Assembly (NCBI RefSeq): GCF_014334095.1
Contig: NZ_CP060495.1
Span: 1,821,001 to 1,885,000, forward strand
Origin: Novosphingopyxis iocasae
GTDB taxonomy: Bacteria > Pseudomonadota > Alphaproteobacteria > Sphingomonadales > Sphingomonadaceae
Direction of reading: 5' to 3'
DNA length: 64,000 bases
This document shows positions 26,981 through 34,681 of this stretch, piece after piece. Numbering within the stretch: position 1 is the first letter of the stretch; each line of letters opens with the position of its first letter. The translations under genes and the position numbers were made by a program. The notes under the pieces are model-generated. The model saw only the letters and a list, made by a program, of their open reading frames with translations, was not told the DNA's origin and searched no databases.

Positions 26981-26996
26981 TTGACGTTCGCGTAAA
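26981..26996. promoter_or_regulatory. palindromic operator candidate upstream of acyl-CoA dehydrogenase
   Basis: TTGACGTTCGCGTAAA forms a near-perfect palindrome, TTGACG-N4-CGTAAA (TTKACG inverted around four bases). It lies 43 bp upstream of the dehydrogenase ATG. The shape recalls MerR-family LiuR-type sites of branched-chain acyl-CoA regulons, but this is resemblance only. Confidence 0.35.
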
Positions 26997-27038
26997 CCTT
27001 CGGTCCAATCGCGCGAAAAGAGACCGAGGAGAGAGACC

Positions 27039-28193
27039 ATGCCGATCGAGACCGCTACCCGCACTGCTTATGACGAGGATATGGAGGCGTTCCGCGATAC
27101 CGTGCGCGCTTTTATGCGGGACCGGGTCCTGCCCAATGCGGACCAGTGGGATGCGGACAAGATCGTGCCCAAATCGATCTGGCGCGAAGCGGGCGAGCTC
27201 GGCATGCTCTGCCCCACCGTGCCGGAAGAATATGGCGGCCTGGGGCTCGATTTCCGGTACAACGCCATCGTCGACGAGGAAGCGGCCTATGGCGCGGGCA
27301 CCACGCTCGGCTTCTCGCTGCAATCCGACATCGTGGCCGATTACATCATCAATTACGGATCGGAAGAGCAGAAGAAGGAATGGCTGCCGAAGATGGTCTC
27401 GGGTGAGGTCGTCACCGCCATCGCGATGACCGAGCCGGGCGTCGGCAGCGATCTGCAATCGATCCAGACCAGCGCCAAGAAGGACGGCAACCATTATGTC
27501 GTCAACGGCTCCAAGACATATATTACCAACGGCCAGAACGCCGATCTGGTGCTCGTCTGCGCGGTCACCAATCCGGATGCGGAAAAGAAGTGGCAGGGCG
27601 TCTCGATCATCCTGGTGGAAGCGGACCGGGAGGGCTTCAAGCGCGGGCGCAATCTCGACAAGATCGGGCAGGATGCCGCCGACACGTCGGAACTGTTCTT
27701 CGACGATGTGCGCGTGCCGATCACCAATTGCCTGGGCGAAGAGGGCAAGGGCTTCATCTATCTGATGAGTCAGCTTGGCCAGGAACGCCTGTCGATCGCG
27801 GTCAGCGCGCAGGCCAGCGCGCAGAAAGCGTTCGACGATACGGTGGCGTTCGTGAAGGAGCGCAAGGCGTTCGGCAAACCGGTATTCGATTTCCAGAACA
27901 CGCGCTTCACGCTCGCGGACCTGAAGGCCAAGCTGCAGGTCGGCTGGGCGCATCTCGACCATTGCCTGACGCTTCACGCCAAGCGCACGCTGACGCCCGA
28001 GGAAGGCGCCGCGGCCAAGCTGTGGCATACCGATCTGCAGTGGGAGATGATGGACAAGTGCCTGCAGCTGCATGGCGGCGCGGGCTATATGAACGAATAT
28101 CCCATCGCCCGCATGTGGCGCAGCGCGCGTGTGACGCGCATCTTCGGCGGCACCAACGAGATCATGAAGGAGCTGATCGGGCGTTCGCTCTGA
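27039..28193 (+). CDS. acyl-CoA dehydrogenase (LCAD/IVD-like)
   Basis: A 384-residue flavoprotein. Motifs: MTEPGVGSDLQSIQT, KTYITNGQNADL, and C-terminal QLHGGAGYMNEYPIARMWR followed by IFGGTNEIMKELIGRS. The C-terminal loop has Gly where medium-chain enzymes have Glu, while Glu249 in QERLSIA occupies the helix-G catalytic position used by long-chain and isovaleryl-CoA dehydrogenases. A GGAGAG ribosome binding site precedes the ATG. Unlike the 20-22 kb pair this looks like a self-sufficient homotetramer. Confidence 0.95.
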   Translation: MPIETATRTAYDEDMEAFRDTVRAFMRDRVLPNADQWDADKIVPKSIWREAGELGMLCPTVPEEYGGLGLDFRYNAIVDEEAAYGAGTTLGFSLQSDIVADYIINYGSEEQKKEWLPKMVSGEVVTAIAMTEPGVGSDLQSIQTSAKKDGNHYVVNGSKTYITNGQNADLVLVCAVTNPDAEKKWQGVSIILVEADREGFKRGRNLDKIGQDAADTSELFFDDVRVPITNCLGEEGKGFIYLMSQLGQERLSIAVSAQASAQKAFDDTVAFVKERKAFGKPVFDFQNTRFTLADLKAKLQVGWAHLDHCLTLHAKRTLTPEEGAAAKLWHTDLQWEMMDKCLQLHGGAGYMNEYPIARMWRSARVTRIFGGTNEIMKELIGRSL

Positions 28194-28197
28194 CCCC

Positions 28198-28290
28198 GAA
28201 GTCCGAAGTCCTGAGCATGTCGAAGGACGGCTCTCGAACAAGAAGCGCCCTTCGGAGTCGTAGACGGCGCATGGCGCCACCGGCTCAGGG
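28198..28290. repeat. dispersed intergenic inverted repeat, copy B (degenerate)
   Basis: The left arm GTCCTGAGCATGTCGAAGGA plus C (28208-28228) matches the other copies closely. The right side (CCTTCGGAGTCG... then CCGGCTCAGGG near 28280-28290) is only partly conserved. It lies between the acyl-CoA dehydrogenase and thioesterase genes. Confidence 0.65.
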
Positions 28291-28306
28291 CTACGGAGAT
28301 AATTGA

Positions 28307-28738
28307 ATGCAAAAACCACCCCGCGATATCGCGGCCTATCCCTTCGCCACGCACACCGAGACGCGATTTCAGGATCTTGATCCGCTCGGCCATATCAACA
28401 ATGTTGCCTATGCCGCGCTGTTCGAGAATGGCCGCGTGCGGTTCAACCATTCGCTGGGCCTGGAGCACCCCCGCGGCACGCGCTGGCTGATCGCGCGCGT
28501 CGAGATCGATTATGTGGCGGAAGGATTTTTCCCGGAAGCCATGGAGATCGCCAGCGGCATCGGCCGGATCGGCAATTCGAGCTGGCAGATTCTGAGCGCC
28601 GCGTTCCAGAAATCCGGATGCGTTGCGACCAGCGTGACGACCTTGGTGCTGACCGACAAGAACGGCTCGATGCCGATGGACGATACCATGCGCGCTGTGC
28701 TGGGACGCGCGCGGGTGAAGGGTTGGGCGGACAGTTAA
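28307..28738 (+). CDS. acyl-CoA thioesterase (4HBT hotdog family)
   Basis: A 143-residue single-hotdog protein with the 4HBT signature TETRFQDLDPLGHINNVAYA, in which the Asp is the likely catalytic residue. It hydrolyses acyl-CoA or hydroxybenzoyl-CoA type thioesters. It follows an acyl-CoA dehydrogenase on the same strand across a dispersed repeat, so co-transcription is possible. The natural substrate is unknown. Confidence 0.88.
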   Translation: MQKPPRDIAAYPFATHTETRFQDLDPLGHINNVAYAALFENGRVRFNHSLGLEHPRGTRWLIARVEIDYVAEGFFPEAMEIASGIGRIGNSSWQILSAAFQKSGCVATSVTTLVLTDKNGSMPMDDTMRAVLGRARVKGWADS

Positions 28739-28745
28739 GGGGCGA

Positions 28746-29132
28746 TCAGGGCAGTCGGTATTCGAAGCTGTAGCGATGATCGCCGGAAGACTGGTCGATC
28801 GTCATGGTCCCGGCAATCCCCTCCAGCTCGCCCGATCCGGAATCCGGGATCACCTGCACACTCAGTGACGGCGCGCCGCGGTCCATGATGCCATAATGCT
28901 GAAGTGCGAACCCGCCGCTCTTGCCGTTCAGCGAGCCTTCGAACCGCTCGATCGCGACATAGCCGGCGGAGCCTTCGGTATCGGTCCGCACCGCCAGCAT
29001 TGCGCCGCGGCTGGTGCCGGTCAGATCGCCCTCGAACGTCTTGGCGATGGTCATCCGCGAAACCGGATCGCCGGCTTCGGAGGCGGGTTTCAGATCGACA
29101 TCGAACCGTCCTTGCGCGGGCATGGTGTTCAA
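28746..29132 (-). CDS. DUF3224 family protein
   Basis: A 128-residue protein with the DUF3224 pattern: FDVDLKPASE, RMTIAKTFEGDLTGTSRGAM, YVAIERFEGSLNGKSGGFAL, QHYGIMDRG and a C-terminal SGELEGIAGTMTI then HRYSFEYRL. The family forms an allene-oxide-cyclase-like beta barrel of unknown role. Its ATG overlaps the stop of the upstream crotonase gene (29129-29132), so the two are translationally coupled. Confidence 0.85.
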   Translation of the reverse strand: MNTMPAQGRFDVDLKPASEAGDPVSRMTIAKTFEGDLTGTSRGAMLAVRTDTEGSAGYVAIERFEGSLNGKSGGFALQHYGIMDRGAPSLSVQVIPDSGSGELEGIAGTMTIDQSSGDHRYSFEYRLP

Positions 29133-29911
29133 TCCGTCCAGTTCGCGGCGCGCTTTTCCATCTGGCTCATCACCGCCTCGATCTGGTTGGGCTGGCGGAT
29201 CACGCGGGCCTGCGCGTCGCTTTCGGCTTGCAGGATTTCGGCTTCATCCAGATCGACCGAACCGTTGAACAGCGTCTTCGCCTCCCGCATCGCCTGGGGG
29301 TTCCTGTCCGCGATGGTCGCGGCGATGGCTTTCGCGCGTTCCAGCGGCGCGTCCTGCACCTCGGTCGCGAAACCCCATTCCACCGCCTCGCGGCCATTGA
29401 ATTCGGCGTTTGTGAAGGTCAGGCGTCGCAGCACATCTTCGCGCACATTGCGCCGCCACAGGGCATAGCCGCCCATGTCCGGCACCAGCCCCCATTTCAT
29501 CTCCATGATCGACAGCAGCGTTTCGGGCGAGACGATGCGCATGTCCGCGCCGCTGGCGATCTGCAGCCCGCCGCCGAAGCAGATGCCGTGCACCGCCGCG
29601 ATCACCGGCATCGGCAGTTCGCGCCAGATCATCGCTACCTTCTGGTAGAGGTTCGCGGTGCCGTGCGTGCGCTCGATCAGCGGCGCGCCGGTGCCGCCGC
29701 TCGCCATGCTGGCCATGTCGAGGCCCGCGCAGAAAGCACGGCCCTCGCCGGACAGCACGACGGCGCGTACGCCCTTCTCCTCGCGCAGCCGCTCGCCGGC
29801 CGCCACGATCCCTTCGAACATCGCGGGGTCGAGCGCGTTCATCTTGTCGGGTCGGTTCAGCCGCACATCGGCGACGTGATCCTGAATGGTGATGCTGACG
29901 CGATCGTTCAT
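29129..29911 (-). CDS. crotonase/enoyl-CoA hydratase family protein
   Basis: A 260-residue crotonase-fold protein. It has the oxyanion-hole segments GEGRAFCAGLDMA and GICFGGGLQIA and the later EMKWGLVPDMGG. Relative to classical enoyl-CoA hydratase, the first catalytic Glu (in GGGCELA) is Gln here while the second (in the PE..LG position) is retained. It may therefore catalyse a different reaction such as isomerisation. It lies in a minus-strand operon after an aminotransferase and before DUF3224. Confidence 0.88.
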   Translation of the reverse strand: MNDRVSITIQDHVADVRLNRPDKMNALDPAMFEGIVAAGERLREEKGVRAVVLSGEGRAFCAGLDMASMASGGTGAPLIERTHGTANLYQKVAMIWRELPMPVIAAVHGICFGGGLQIASGADMRIVSPETLLSIMEMKWGLVPDMGGYALWRRNVREDVLRRLTFTNAEFNGREAVEWGFATEVQDAPLERAKAIAATIADRNPQAMREAKTLFNGSVDLDEAEILQAESDAQARVIRQPNQIEAVMSQMEKRAANWTD

Positions 29912-29934
29912 GGCGGCGTTCCTCTCCTGTCTTT

Positions 29935-31143
29935 TTAGTCTTTTTGGCCGCTCGGCACATTGACGCCGTGCGCGGTCATGAACTTCTTCACGCCGCGCGC
30001 GGCCTGACGAATGCGCTGCTCATTCTCGACCAGCGCGAGGCGCACATAGCCCTCCCCTTCCGAACCGAAGCCCGCGCCCGGCGCAACGGCGACTTTCGCC
30101 TCGCTGAGCAATCGCTTGGAAAATTCGACCGAGCCGAGATGCGCCAGCGCGGGCGGGATCGGGGCCCAGGCGAACATGCTGGCATCGGGCGGCGGGATGT
30201 CCCAGCCCGCGCGCCCGAAGCTTTCCACCATCACATCGCGCCGCGCCTTGTAGAGCTGGCGGTTCTGCTCGACGACGTCCTGCGGCCCGTTGAGCGCCGC
30301 CACGGCAGCAGCCTGGATCGGCGTGAACGCGCCGTAATCGAGATAGCTCTTCACCCGCGCAAGCGCGCCGATCAGCGTGGGATTGCCGACCGCGAACCCG
30401 ATCCGCCAGCCGGCCATCGAATAGGTTTTGGACATGCTGGTGAATTCCACCGCCACATCCTTGCCGCCCGGCACCTGCAGGATCGATGGCGTCGGCTCGT
30501 CCCCATAATAGATCTCCGCATAAGCGAGATCCGAGATGACCCAGAGCCCATGCTCCTTCGCAAAGGCCACGACCTCCCGGTAGAAAGCGAGGTCCGCGGT
30601 GTATGCGGTGGGATTGGACGGATAGCCGATCACCAGAACCTTTGGTTTGGGCACCGAATAGGCCATGGAATATTCCAGGCGCTTGAAGAAATCCGGCCCC
30701 GGCGCGGCAGGGATCGATCGGATCGCGGCGCCGGTGATGATGAAACCGAAGGTGTGGATCGGATAGCTGGGATTGGGTGCCAGCACGACATCGCCCGGCG
30801 CGGTGATCGCCTGCGCCAGATTGGCGAGCCCTTCCTTCGAGCCCAGCGTGACCACCACTTCGCTTTCGGGATCCAGATCGACGCCGAAGCGGCGCTGATA
30901 ATAAGCCGCCTGCGCTTTTCGCAGCCCCTTGATGCCCTTTGACGCGCTGTAGCCATGCGCGCCGGGATCGCGTGCAACCTCGCACAGCTTCTCGATAATA
31001 TGCGGGGCGGGCGCGCCGTCGGGATTGCCCATGCCGAGGTCGATAATATCCTCGCCGCGGGCGCGCGCGGCGGCCTTCATCGCGTTCACCTCCGCGAACA
31101 CATAGGGCGGCAGGCGGCGGATGCGGTAAAAATCGTCGTTCAT
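29935..31143 (-). CDS. class I/II PLP-dependent aminotransferase, AlaC-like
   Basis: A 402-residue cytoplasmic fold-type I aminotransferase. The N-terminus reads FYRIRRLPPYVFAEVNAMK and IIDLGMGNPDG, as in AlaC-type alanine or LL-diaminopimelate aminotransferases. The PLP lysine is in SMSKTYSMAGWRIG, and YPSNPTAY binds the cofactor. It is divergent from phaC, a common neighbour in sphingomonads. Most likely it interconverts glutamate/2-oxoglutarate with alanine/pyruvate, but this is not proven by sequence. Confidence 0.9.
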   Translation of the reverse strand: MNDDFYRIRRLPPYVFAEVNAMKAAARARGEDIIDLGMGNPDGAPAPHIIEKLCEVARDPGAHGYSASKGIKGLRKAQAAYYQRRFGVDLDPESEVVVTLGSKEGLANLAQAITAPGDVVLAPNPSYPIHTFGFIITGAAIRSIPAAPGPDFFKRLEYSMAYSVPKPKVLVIGYPSNPTAYTADLAFYREVVAFAKEHGLWVISDLAYAEIYYGDEPTPSILQVPGGKDVAVEFTSMSKTYSMAGWRIGFAVGNPTLIGALARVKSYLDYGAFTPIQAAAVAALNGPQDVVEQNRQLYKARRDVMVESFGRAGWDIPPPDASMFAWAPIPPALAHLGSVEFSKRLLSEAKVAVAPGAGFGSEGEGYVRLALVENEQRIRQAARGVKKFMTAHGVNVPSGQKD

Positions 31144-31247
31144 AGCCAGGCCGTCATATCGGGCGGAACCGCGCGCGTCATGTGGAACTTCATGTTATGA
31201 CGGCACGAAAGCTTGTAACAAAGCAGGCGCACAGGAGGAGGATGACG

Positions 31248-33083
31248 ATGGCGGACAAAAGCGGCGAGGATGCAGTTGGCCCGGGTCTGGAGCAGGCCGG
31301 GCAGGATCTGATGGAAGGCACGCAGAACCTTCTGGAGCAGATGCAGCAATGGGGCTTTGTAACGCTGCGCGCCCAGCAGCTGTTGGGAGAATTCGCCGCC
31401 GAGCAACTCGCTGACGGACGCCTTGCCGAACAATCGGAAACGATGATGCGCCGCTGGATGGAGGGCGCGGACGCCCCGGCCCGCTATCGCCTGAGCGCGC
31501 AGGACCCGATGGACGTGATGCGCCGGCAATCCGAAATGATCACCTCCAGCTTCGAATATTGGGGCAAGCTGATGACGTCCGGCCTGGACGGCTGGAACCA
31601 GCCCGTTGAAACGCGCGACAAGCGGTTCCGGCATGAAGGGTGGGATAACCATCCGGTTTTCGCCGCGATCGCGCAGGCCTATCAGTTCACCGTCGAACGC
31701 ATGCTGGCCTGGGCGGATGATATCGACGGGCTCAATCCGGACATGAAAGCCAAGTTGCGCTTCAATCTTTCCAACGCGCTCGATGCCGTCTCACCCACCA
31801 ATTTCGCGATGACCAATCCGCAGGTGCTGGAACGCGCCTATGAAACGCGCGGCGAAAGCCTGCTCAAGGGCCTAGAGCATATGCTGAGCGATCTGCGTAA
31901 GGGCCAGCTGACCCATACCGATCCGAACGCTTTCGAACTAGGCGAGAATATCGCGACGACGCCCGGCAAGGTGGTGCACGAAACACCGCTTTACCAGCTG
32001 ATTCATTACGCGCCGACCACCGACAAGGTGCTCAAAACGCCGCTGGTGGTGTTTCCGCCCTGGATCAACCGCTTCTACATCCTCGATCTCAACGAAAAGA
32101 AGAGTTTCGTGAAATGGGTGGTCGATCAGGGCGTGAGCCTGTTCATGGTCAGCTGGAAATCCGCCGATGCCTCCATGGCAGATGTGGAATGGGACGATTA
32201 TGTCGCCGCCCAGATCGATGCGATCGACACCATTCGCGATGCGCTGGGCGTCGAGCAGGTCCATACCATCGGCTATTGCGTCGCGGGCACCACGCTTGCC
32301 GCCACCCTGGCCCTTCTGGCCGAGCGGGATGAGGCCGACAAGGTTGCCAGCGCCACCTTTTTTACCGCCCAGGTGGATTTCGAAGAAGCAGGCGACCTGC
32401 TGCTCTTCACCGGTGACGAGCATATGCAGCTGGTCGAGCAATTGAGCGAGCCGGGCTATCTCGACGGGCGCTATATGGCCGCCACGTTCAACATGCTGCG
32501 CGGGCGCGACCTGATCTGGAATTATGTCGTCACCAACTATCTGCTGGGTGAGGACTATCCGGCGTTCGATCTCCTGCACTGGAACGGGGACACCACCAAC
32601 CTGCCGCGCAAATGGCACCGTTCCTATCTCGACGATCTTTATCGCGAGAACAAGCTGGTGAAACCCGGCGCCATCCGGATCGACGGCACGCCGATCGATC
32701 TCGGCAAGATCGAAACCCCGGCCTATATTCAGGCTGGCAAGGAAGATCATATCGCCCCGCTCGCCAGCGTCTGGAAGCTGATGGACCATCTATCGGGCGA
32801 AAAGCGCTTCGTTTTGGCAGGCTCCGGCCACATCGCGGGCGTCGTCAATCCGCCCGCCGCCGAAAAATACCAGCATTGGACGAACGAGGACGCTGGCGTG
32901 GAAACGCTCGACGAGTTCATCGCCGGGGCAAGCGAGACGAAGGGCAGCTGGTGGCCGGACTGGATCAAATGGCTGCGCGATCAGGCCCCCGAGGAAGTGC
33001 CCGCGAAGGGCGGCCGCAAACCCGGCAAAGGCAAGCTGAAAGCCATCGAGGACGCGCCCGGCCGCTACGTGAAAAGCCGGTAA
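31248..33083 (+). CDS. phaC: class I polyhydroxyalkanoate synthase
   Basis: A 611-residue polymerase that joins 3-hydroxyacyl-CoA units into PHA at granule surfaces. The start at 31248 (MADKSGED) is set by an AGGAGGAGG ribosome binding site. The lipase-box-like motif GYCVAGT contains the nucleophile Cys344; Asp in IQAGKEDHIAPL and His in LAGSGHIAGV complete the triad. N-terminal PhaC_N domain precedes the alpha/beta hydrolase core. A perfect hairpin follows the stop and may end the transcript before the phasin gene. Confidence 0.96.
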   Translation: MADKSGEDAVGPGLEQAGQDLMEGTQNLLEQMQQWGFVTLRAQQLLGEFAAEQLADGRLAEQSETMMRRWMEGADAPARYRLSAQDPMDVMRRQSEMITSSFEYWGKLMTSGLDGWNQPVETRDKRFRHEGWDNHPVFAAIAQAYQFTVERMLAWADDIDGLNPDMKAKLRFNLSNALDAVSPTNFAMTNPQVLERAYETRGESLLKGLEHMLSDLRKGQLTHTDPNAFELGENIATTPGKVVHETPLYQLIHYAPTTDKVLKTPLVVFPPWINRFYILDLNEKKSFVKWVVDQGVSLFMVSWKSADASMADVEWDDYVAAQIDAIDTIRDALGVEQVHTIGYCVAGTTLAATLALLAERDEADKVASATFFTAQVDFEEAGDLLLFTGDEHMQLVEQLSEPGYLDGRYMAATFNMLRGRDLIWNYVVTNYLLGEDYPAFDLLHWNGDTTNLPRKWHRSYLDDLYRENKLVKPGAIRIDGTPIDLGKIETPAYIQAGKEDHIAPLASVWKLMDHLSGEKRFVLAGSGHIAGVVNPPAAEKYQHWTNEDAGVETLDEFIAGASETKGSWWPDWIKWLRDQAPEEVPAKGGRKPGKGKLKAIEDAPGRYVKSR

Positions 33084-33115
33084 CGCCGCTGCAGCATAAT
33101 TTTGATATCGATCCG

Positions 33116-33150
33116 TCGAAACGCCCTGAAACTGCGGCGTTTCGATCTTT
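33116..33150 (+). terminator. terminator after phaC
   Basis: A perfect 10-bp stem TCGAAACGCC...GGCGTTTCGA with a 10-nt loop (33116-33145) is followed by TCTTT. The U-run is short, so termination may be partial. It separates phaC from the phasin promoter. Confidence 0.65.
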
Positions 33151-33210
33151 GTGCAGTGCACAATATCCCTTGACAATCGTCGTCCGAAGGGCTATTGTGC
33201 ATTGCAGCAA
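33150..33210 (+). promoter_or_regulatory. phasin promoter with inverted TATTGTGCA boxes
   Basis: A sigma-70-like promoter is visible: TTGACA (33170-33175), 17-bp spacer, TATTGT (33193-33198). TGTGCAGTGCACAATA (33150-33165) lies upstream of the -35 and TATTGTGCATTGCAGCAA (33193-33210) covers the -10. They are inverted copies of TATTGTGCAYTGCA. TGCA-rich boxes at phasin promoters are typical of the PHA-responsive repressor PhaR, which is the best guess for the ligand protein. PhaR itself is not in this window. Confidence 0.6.
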
Positions 33211-33228
33211 AGAAGGAACGGATTGACG

Positions 33229-33921
33229 ATGACTGATCGTAAGACAGCGCCGAAATCGAAAGCTCCCGCGAAGGGGAAGGCTAGCGCACCCACCAGCCCG
33301 GCCAAGCCGGCGCCCAAGGCCGCGGAGCCTGCAACCAAAGCGGCTCCCGCCAAGGCAGCGGAAGCCGAGAAGCCCGTCCAGACCGCCGCAAAGGCTGGCG
33401 AGACGGCCGTTACCGAAGTGAAAAAAACTCAGGCGGCCACGCAAGATGCTGCCGCCAAGACCATTCAAGAAGGATCAAACACCATGGCTAACACCACCGA
33501 AAAGATGACCGACAAGACCACCGACATGGTCAACAACATGTCCGAGCGCGCCAAGGCCGCTTCGGAAAAGACCACGCAGATGATGAGCCAGGCCGGCGAA
33601 TTCGGCCGTGGCAACGTGGAAGCGTTCGTCCAGGCCGGCAAGATCGGCGCCGAAGGCATGCAGGAAATCGGCCGCGACAACATGGAGTTCGCCAAGAAGA
33701 ACTTCGAAGACGCTTCGAGCGCGATGAAGGACTTCACCTCCGTCAAGTCGCCGACCGAGCTGTTCCAGCTGCAGGGCGAATATGCCCGCAAGAACTTCGA
33801 CGTGATGGTCGAGCAGAGCTCCAAGAACACCGAGAAGATGGTGAAGCTGTGGGGCGACATGTTCCAGCCGATCTCGAGCCGCATGGCCGAAGCCGGCGAG
33901 AAGATGAAGATCGAAGCCTAA
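33229..33921 (+). CDS. phasin family protein
   Basis: A 230-residue PHA granule-associated protein. Residues ~1-80 form a Lys/Ala/Pro-rich, histone-tail-like extension (KSKAPAKGKASAPTS). The remainder is the phasin_2-type helical domain with TTEKMTDKTTDMVNNMSERA and KIGAEGMQEIGRDNMEFAKK. An in-frame ATG at 33484 (MANTTEKM) has its own AAGAAGGA site, so a short form without the basic extension may also be made. It covers granules and controls their number and size; a strong terminator follows. Confidence 0.92.
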   Translation: MTDRKTAPKSKAPAKGKASAPTSPAKPAPKAAEPATKAAPAKAAEAEKPVQTAAKAGETAVTEVKKTQAATQDAAAKTIQEGSNTMANTTEKMTDKTTDMVNNMSERAKAASEKTTQMMSQAGEFGRGNVEAFVQAGKIGAEGMQEIGRDNMEFAKKNFEDASSAMKDFTSVKSPTELFQLQGEYARKNFDVMVEQSSKNTEKMVKLWGDMFQPISSRMAEAGEKMKIEA

Positions 33922-33960
33922 GGCTTTGACCGCATCCGATCGGGCAACCGATTGTACAAG

Positions 33961-33992
33961 GGCCGCTCCTGGAAACGGGGGCGGCCTTTTTT
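33961..33992 (+). terminator. rho-independent terminator after phasin
   Basis: A G+C-rich stem (GGCCGCTCC...GGGGGCGGCC, 33961-33986) is followed directly by six T (33987-33992). This is the clearest intrinsic terminator in the window. Confidence 0.9.
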
Positions 33993-34141
33993 ATGGTGCG
34001 CACCAGCGCAGCCATCCGGATTTCAGCGTGGCATGTCCGGGTTTACCAATGTCGGGGCTTGCCCCAGCGCCACGCGATGCCATATTTTGACGCTGTATGA
34101 CTCAACCAGCCCCTCTCTCGATCCGCCCACTTTCGATCCGC

Positions 34142-34468
34142 ATGGCCAAGGATGACGAGCAGGATCCCGGCGGCCCCTCGGTCGGCCTCGCCACGCGCAC
34201 GCGGCCCAAGACCAAGCAGCCGAGCCAGTACAAGGTGCTGATGCTGAACGACGATTACACGCCGATGGAATTTGTCGTACACTGTCTGAAGCGCTTCTTC
34301 ACGATGGACACGGACGAGGCGACGCGCGTGATGCTGCACGTTCACCAGCGCGGCGTGGGCGTGTGCGGCATCTTCAGTTATGAGGTGGCGGAAACCAAGG
34401 TGAACCAGGTGATGGATTTCGCCCGGCAGAACCAGCACCCGCTGCAATGCACGCTGGAGAAGGCGTAA
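34142..34468 (+). CDS. clpS: ATP-dependent Clp protease adapter ClpS
   Basis: A 108-residue adapter that delivers N-degron substrates to ClpAP. The core has [18 protein letters not shown], the [15 protein letters not shown] segment and a [12 protein letters not shown] helix, all family-typical. An in-frame ATG at 34097 would add 15 residues; neither start has a clear ribosome binding site, so the transcript may have little or no leader. clpA is not in the window. Confidence 0.92.
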   Translation: MAKDDEQDPGGPSVGLATRTRPKTKQPSQYKVLMLNDDYTPMEFVVHCLKRFFTMDTDEATRVMLHVHQRGVGVCGIFSYEVAETKVNQVMDFARQNQHPLQCTLEKA

Positions 34469-34514
34469 CCTTCGCTTGTCCCCGGGAACTGTTGAGCACG
34501 CCCGGCTAAAAACC

Positions 34515-34606
34515 CGTAAGTCCTGAGCCTGTCGAAGGACGTTTCTCGGCAACGCTCCACACTCCAAGCCGATAGACGACCTTCGACAAGCTCAGGGCTT
34601 CCGACG
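34515..34606. repeat. dispersed intergenic inverted repeat, copy C
   Basis: The left arm CGTAAGTCCTGAGCCTGTCG plus AAGGACG (34515-34541) pairs with the right arm CGACCTTCGACAAGCTCAGG plus GCTTCCGACG (34577-34606). Core CTGAGCYTGTCGAA is shared with copies A, B and D. It lies between clpS and murA. Confidence 0.85.
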
Positions 34607-34681
34607 TGTCTCAACCATTGGCGGAGGGGAGAAGGCGTTCCCCCACCTTGTTTCAGCCCGCGCAATCGCTATTCCCGTTCG

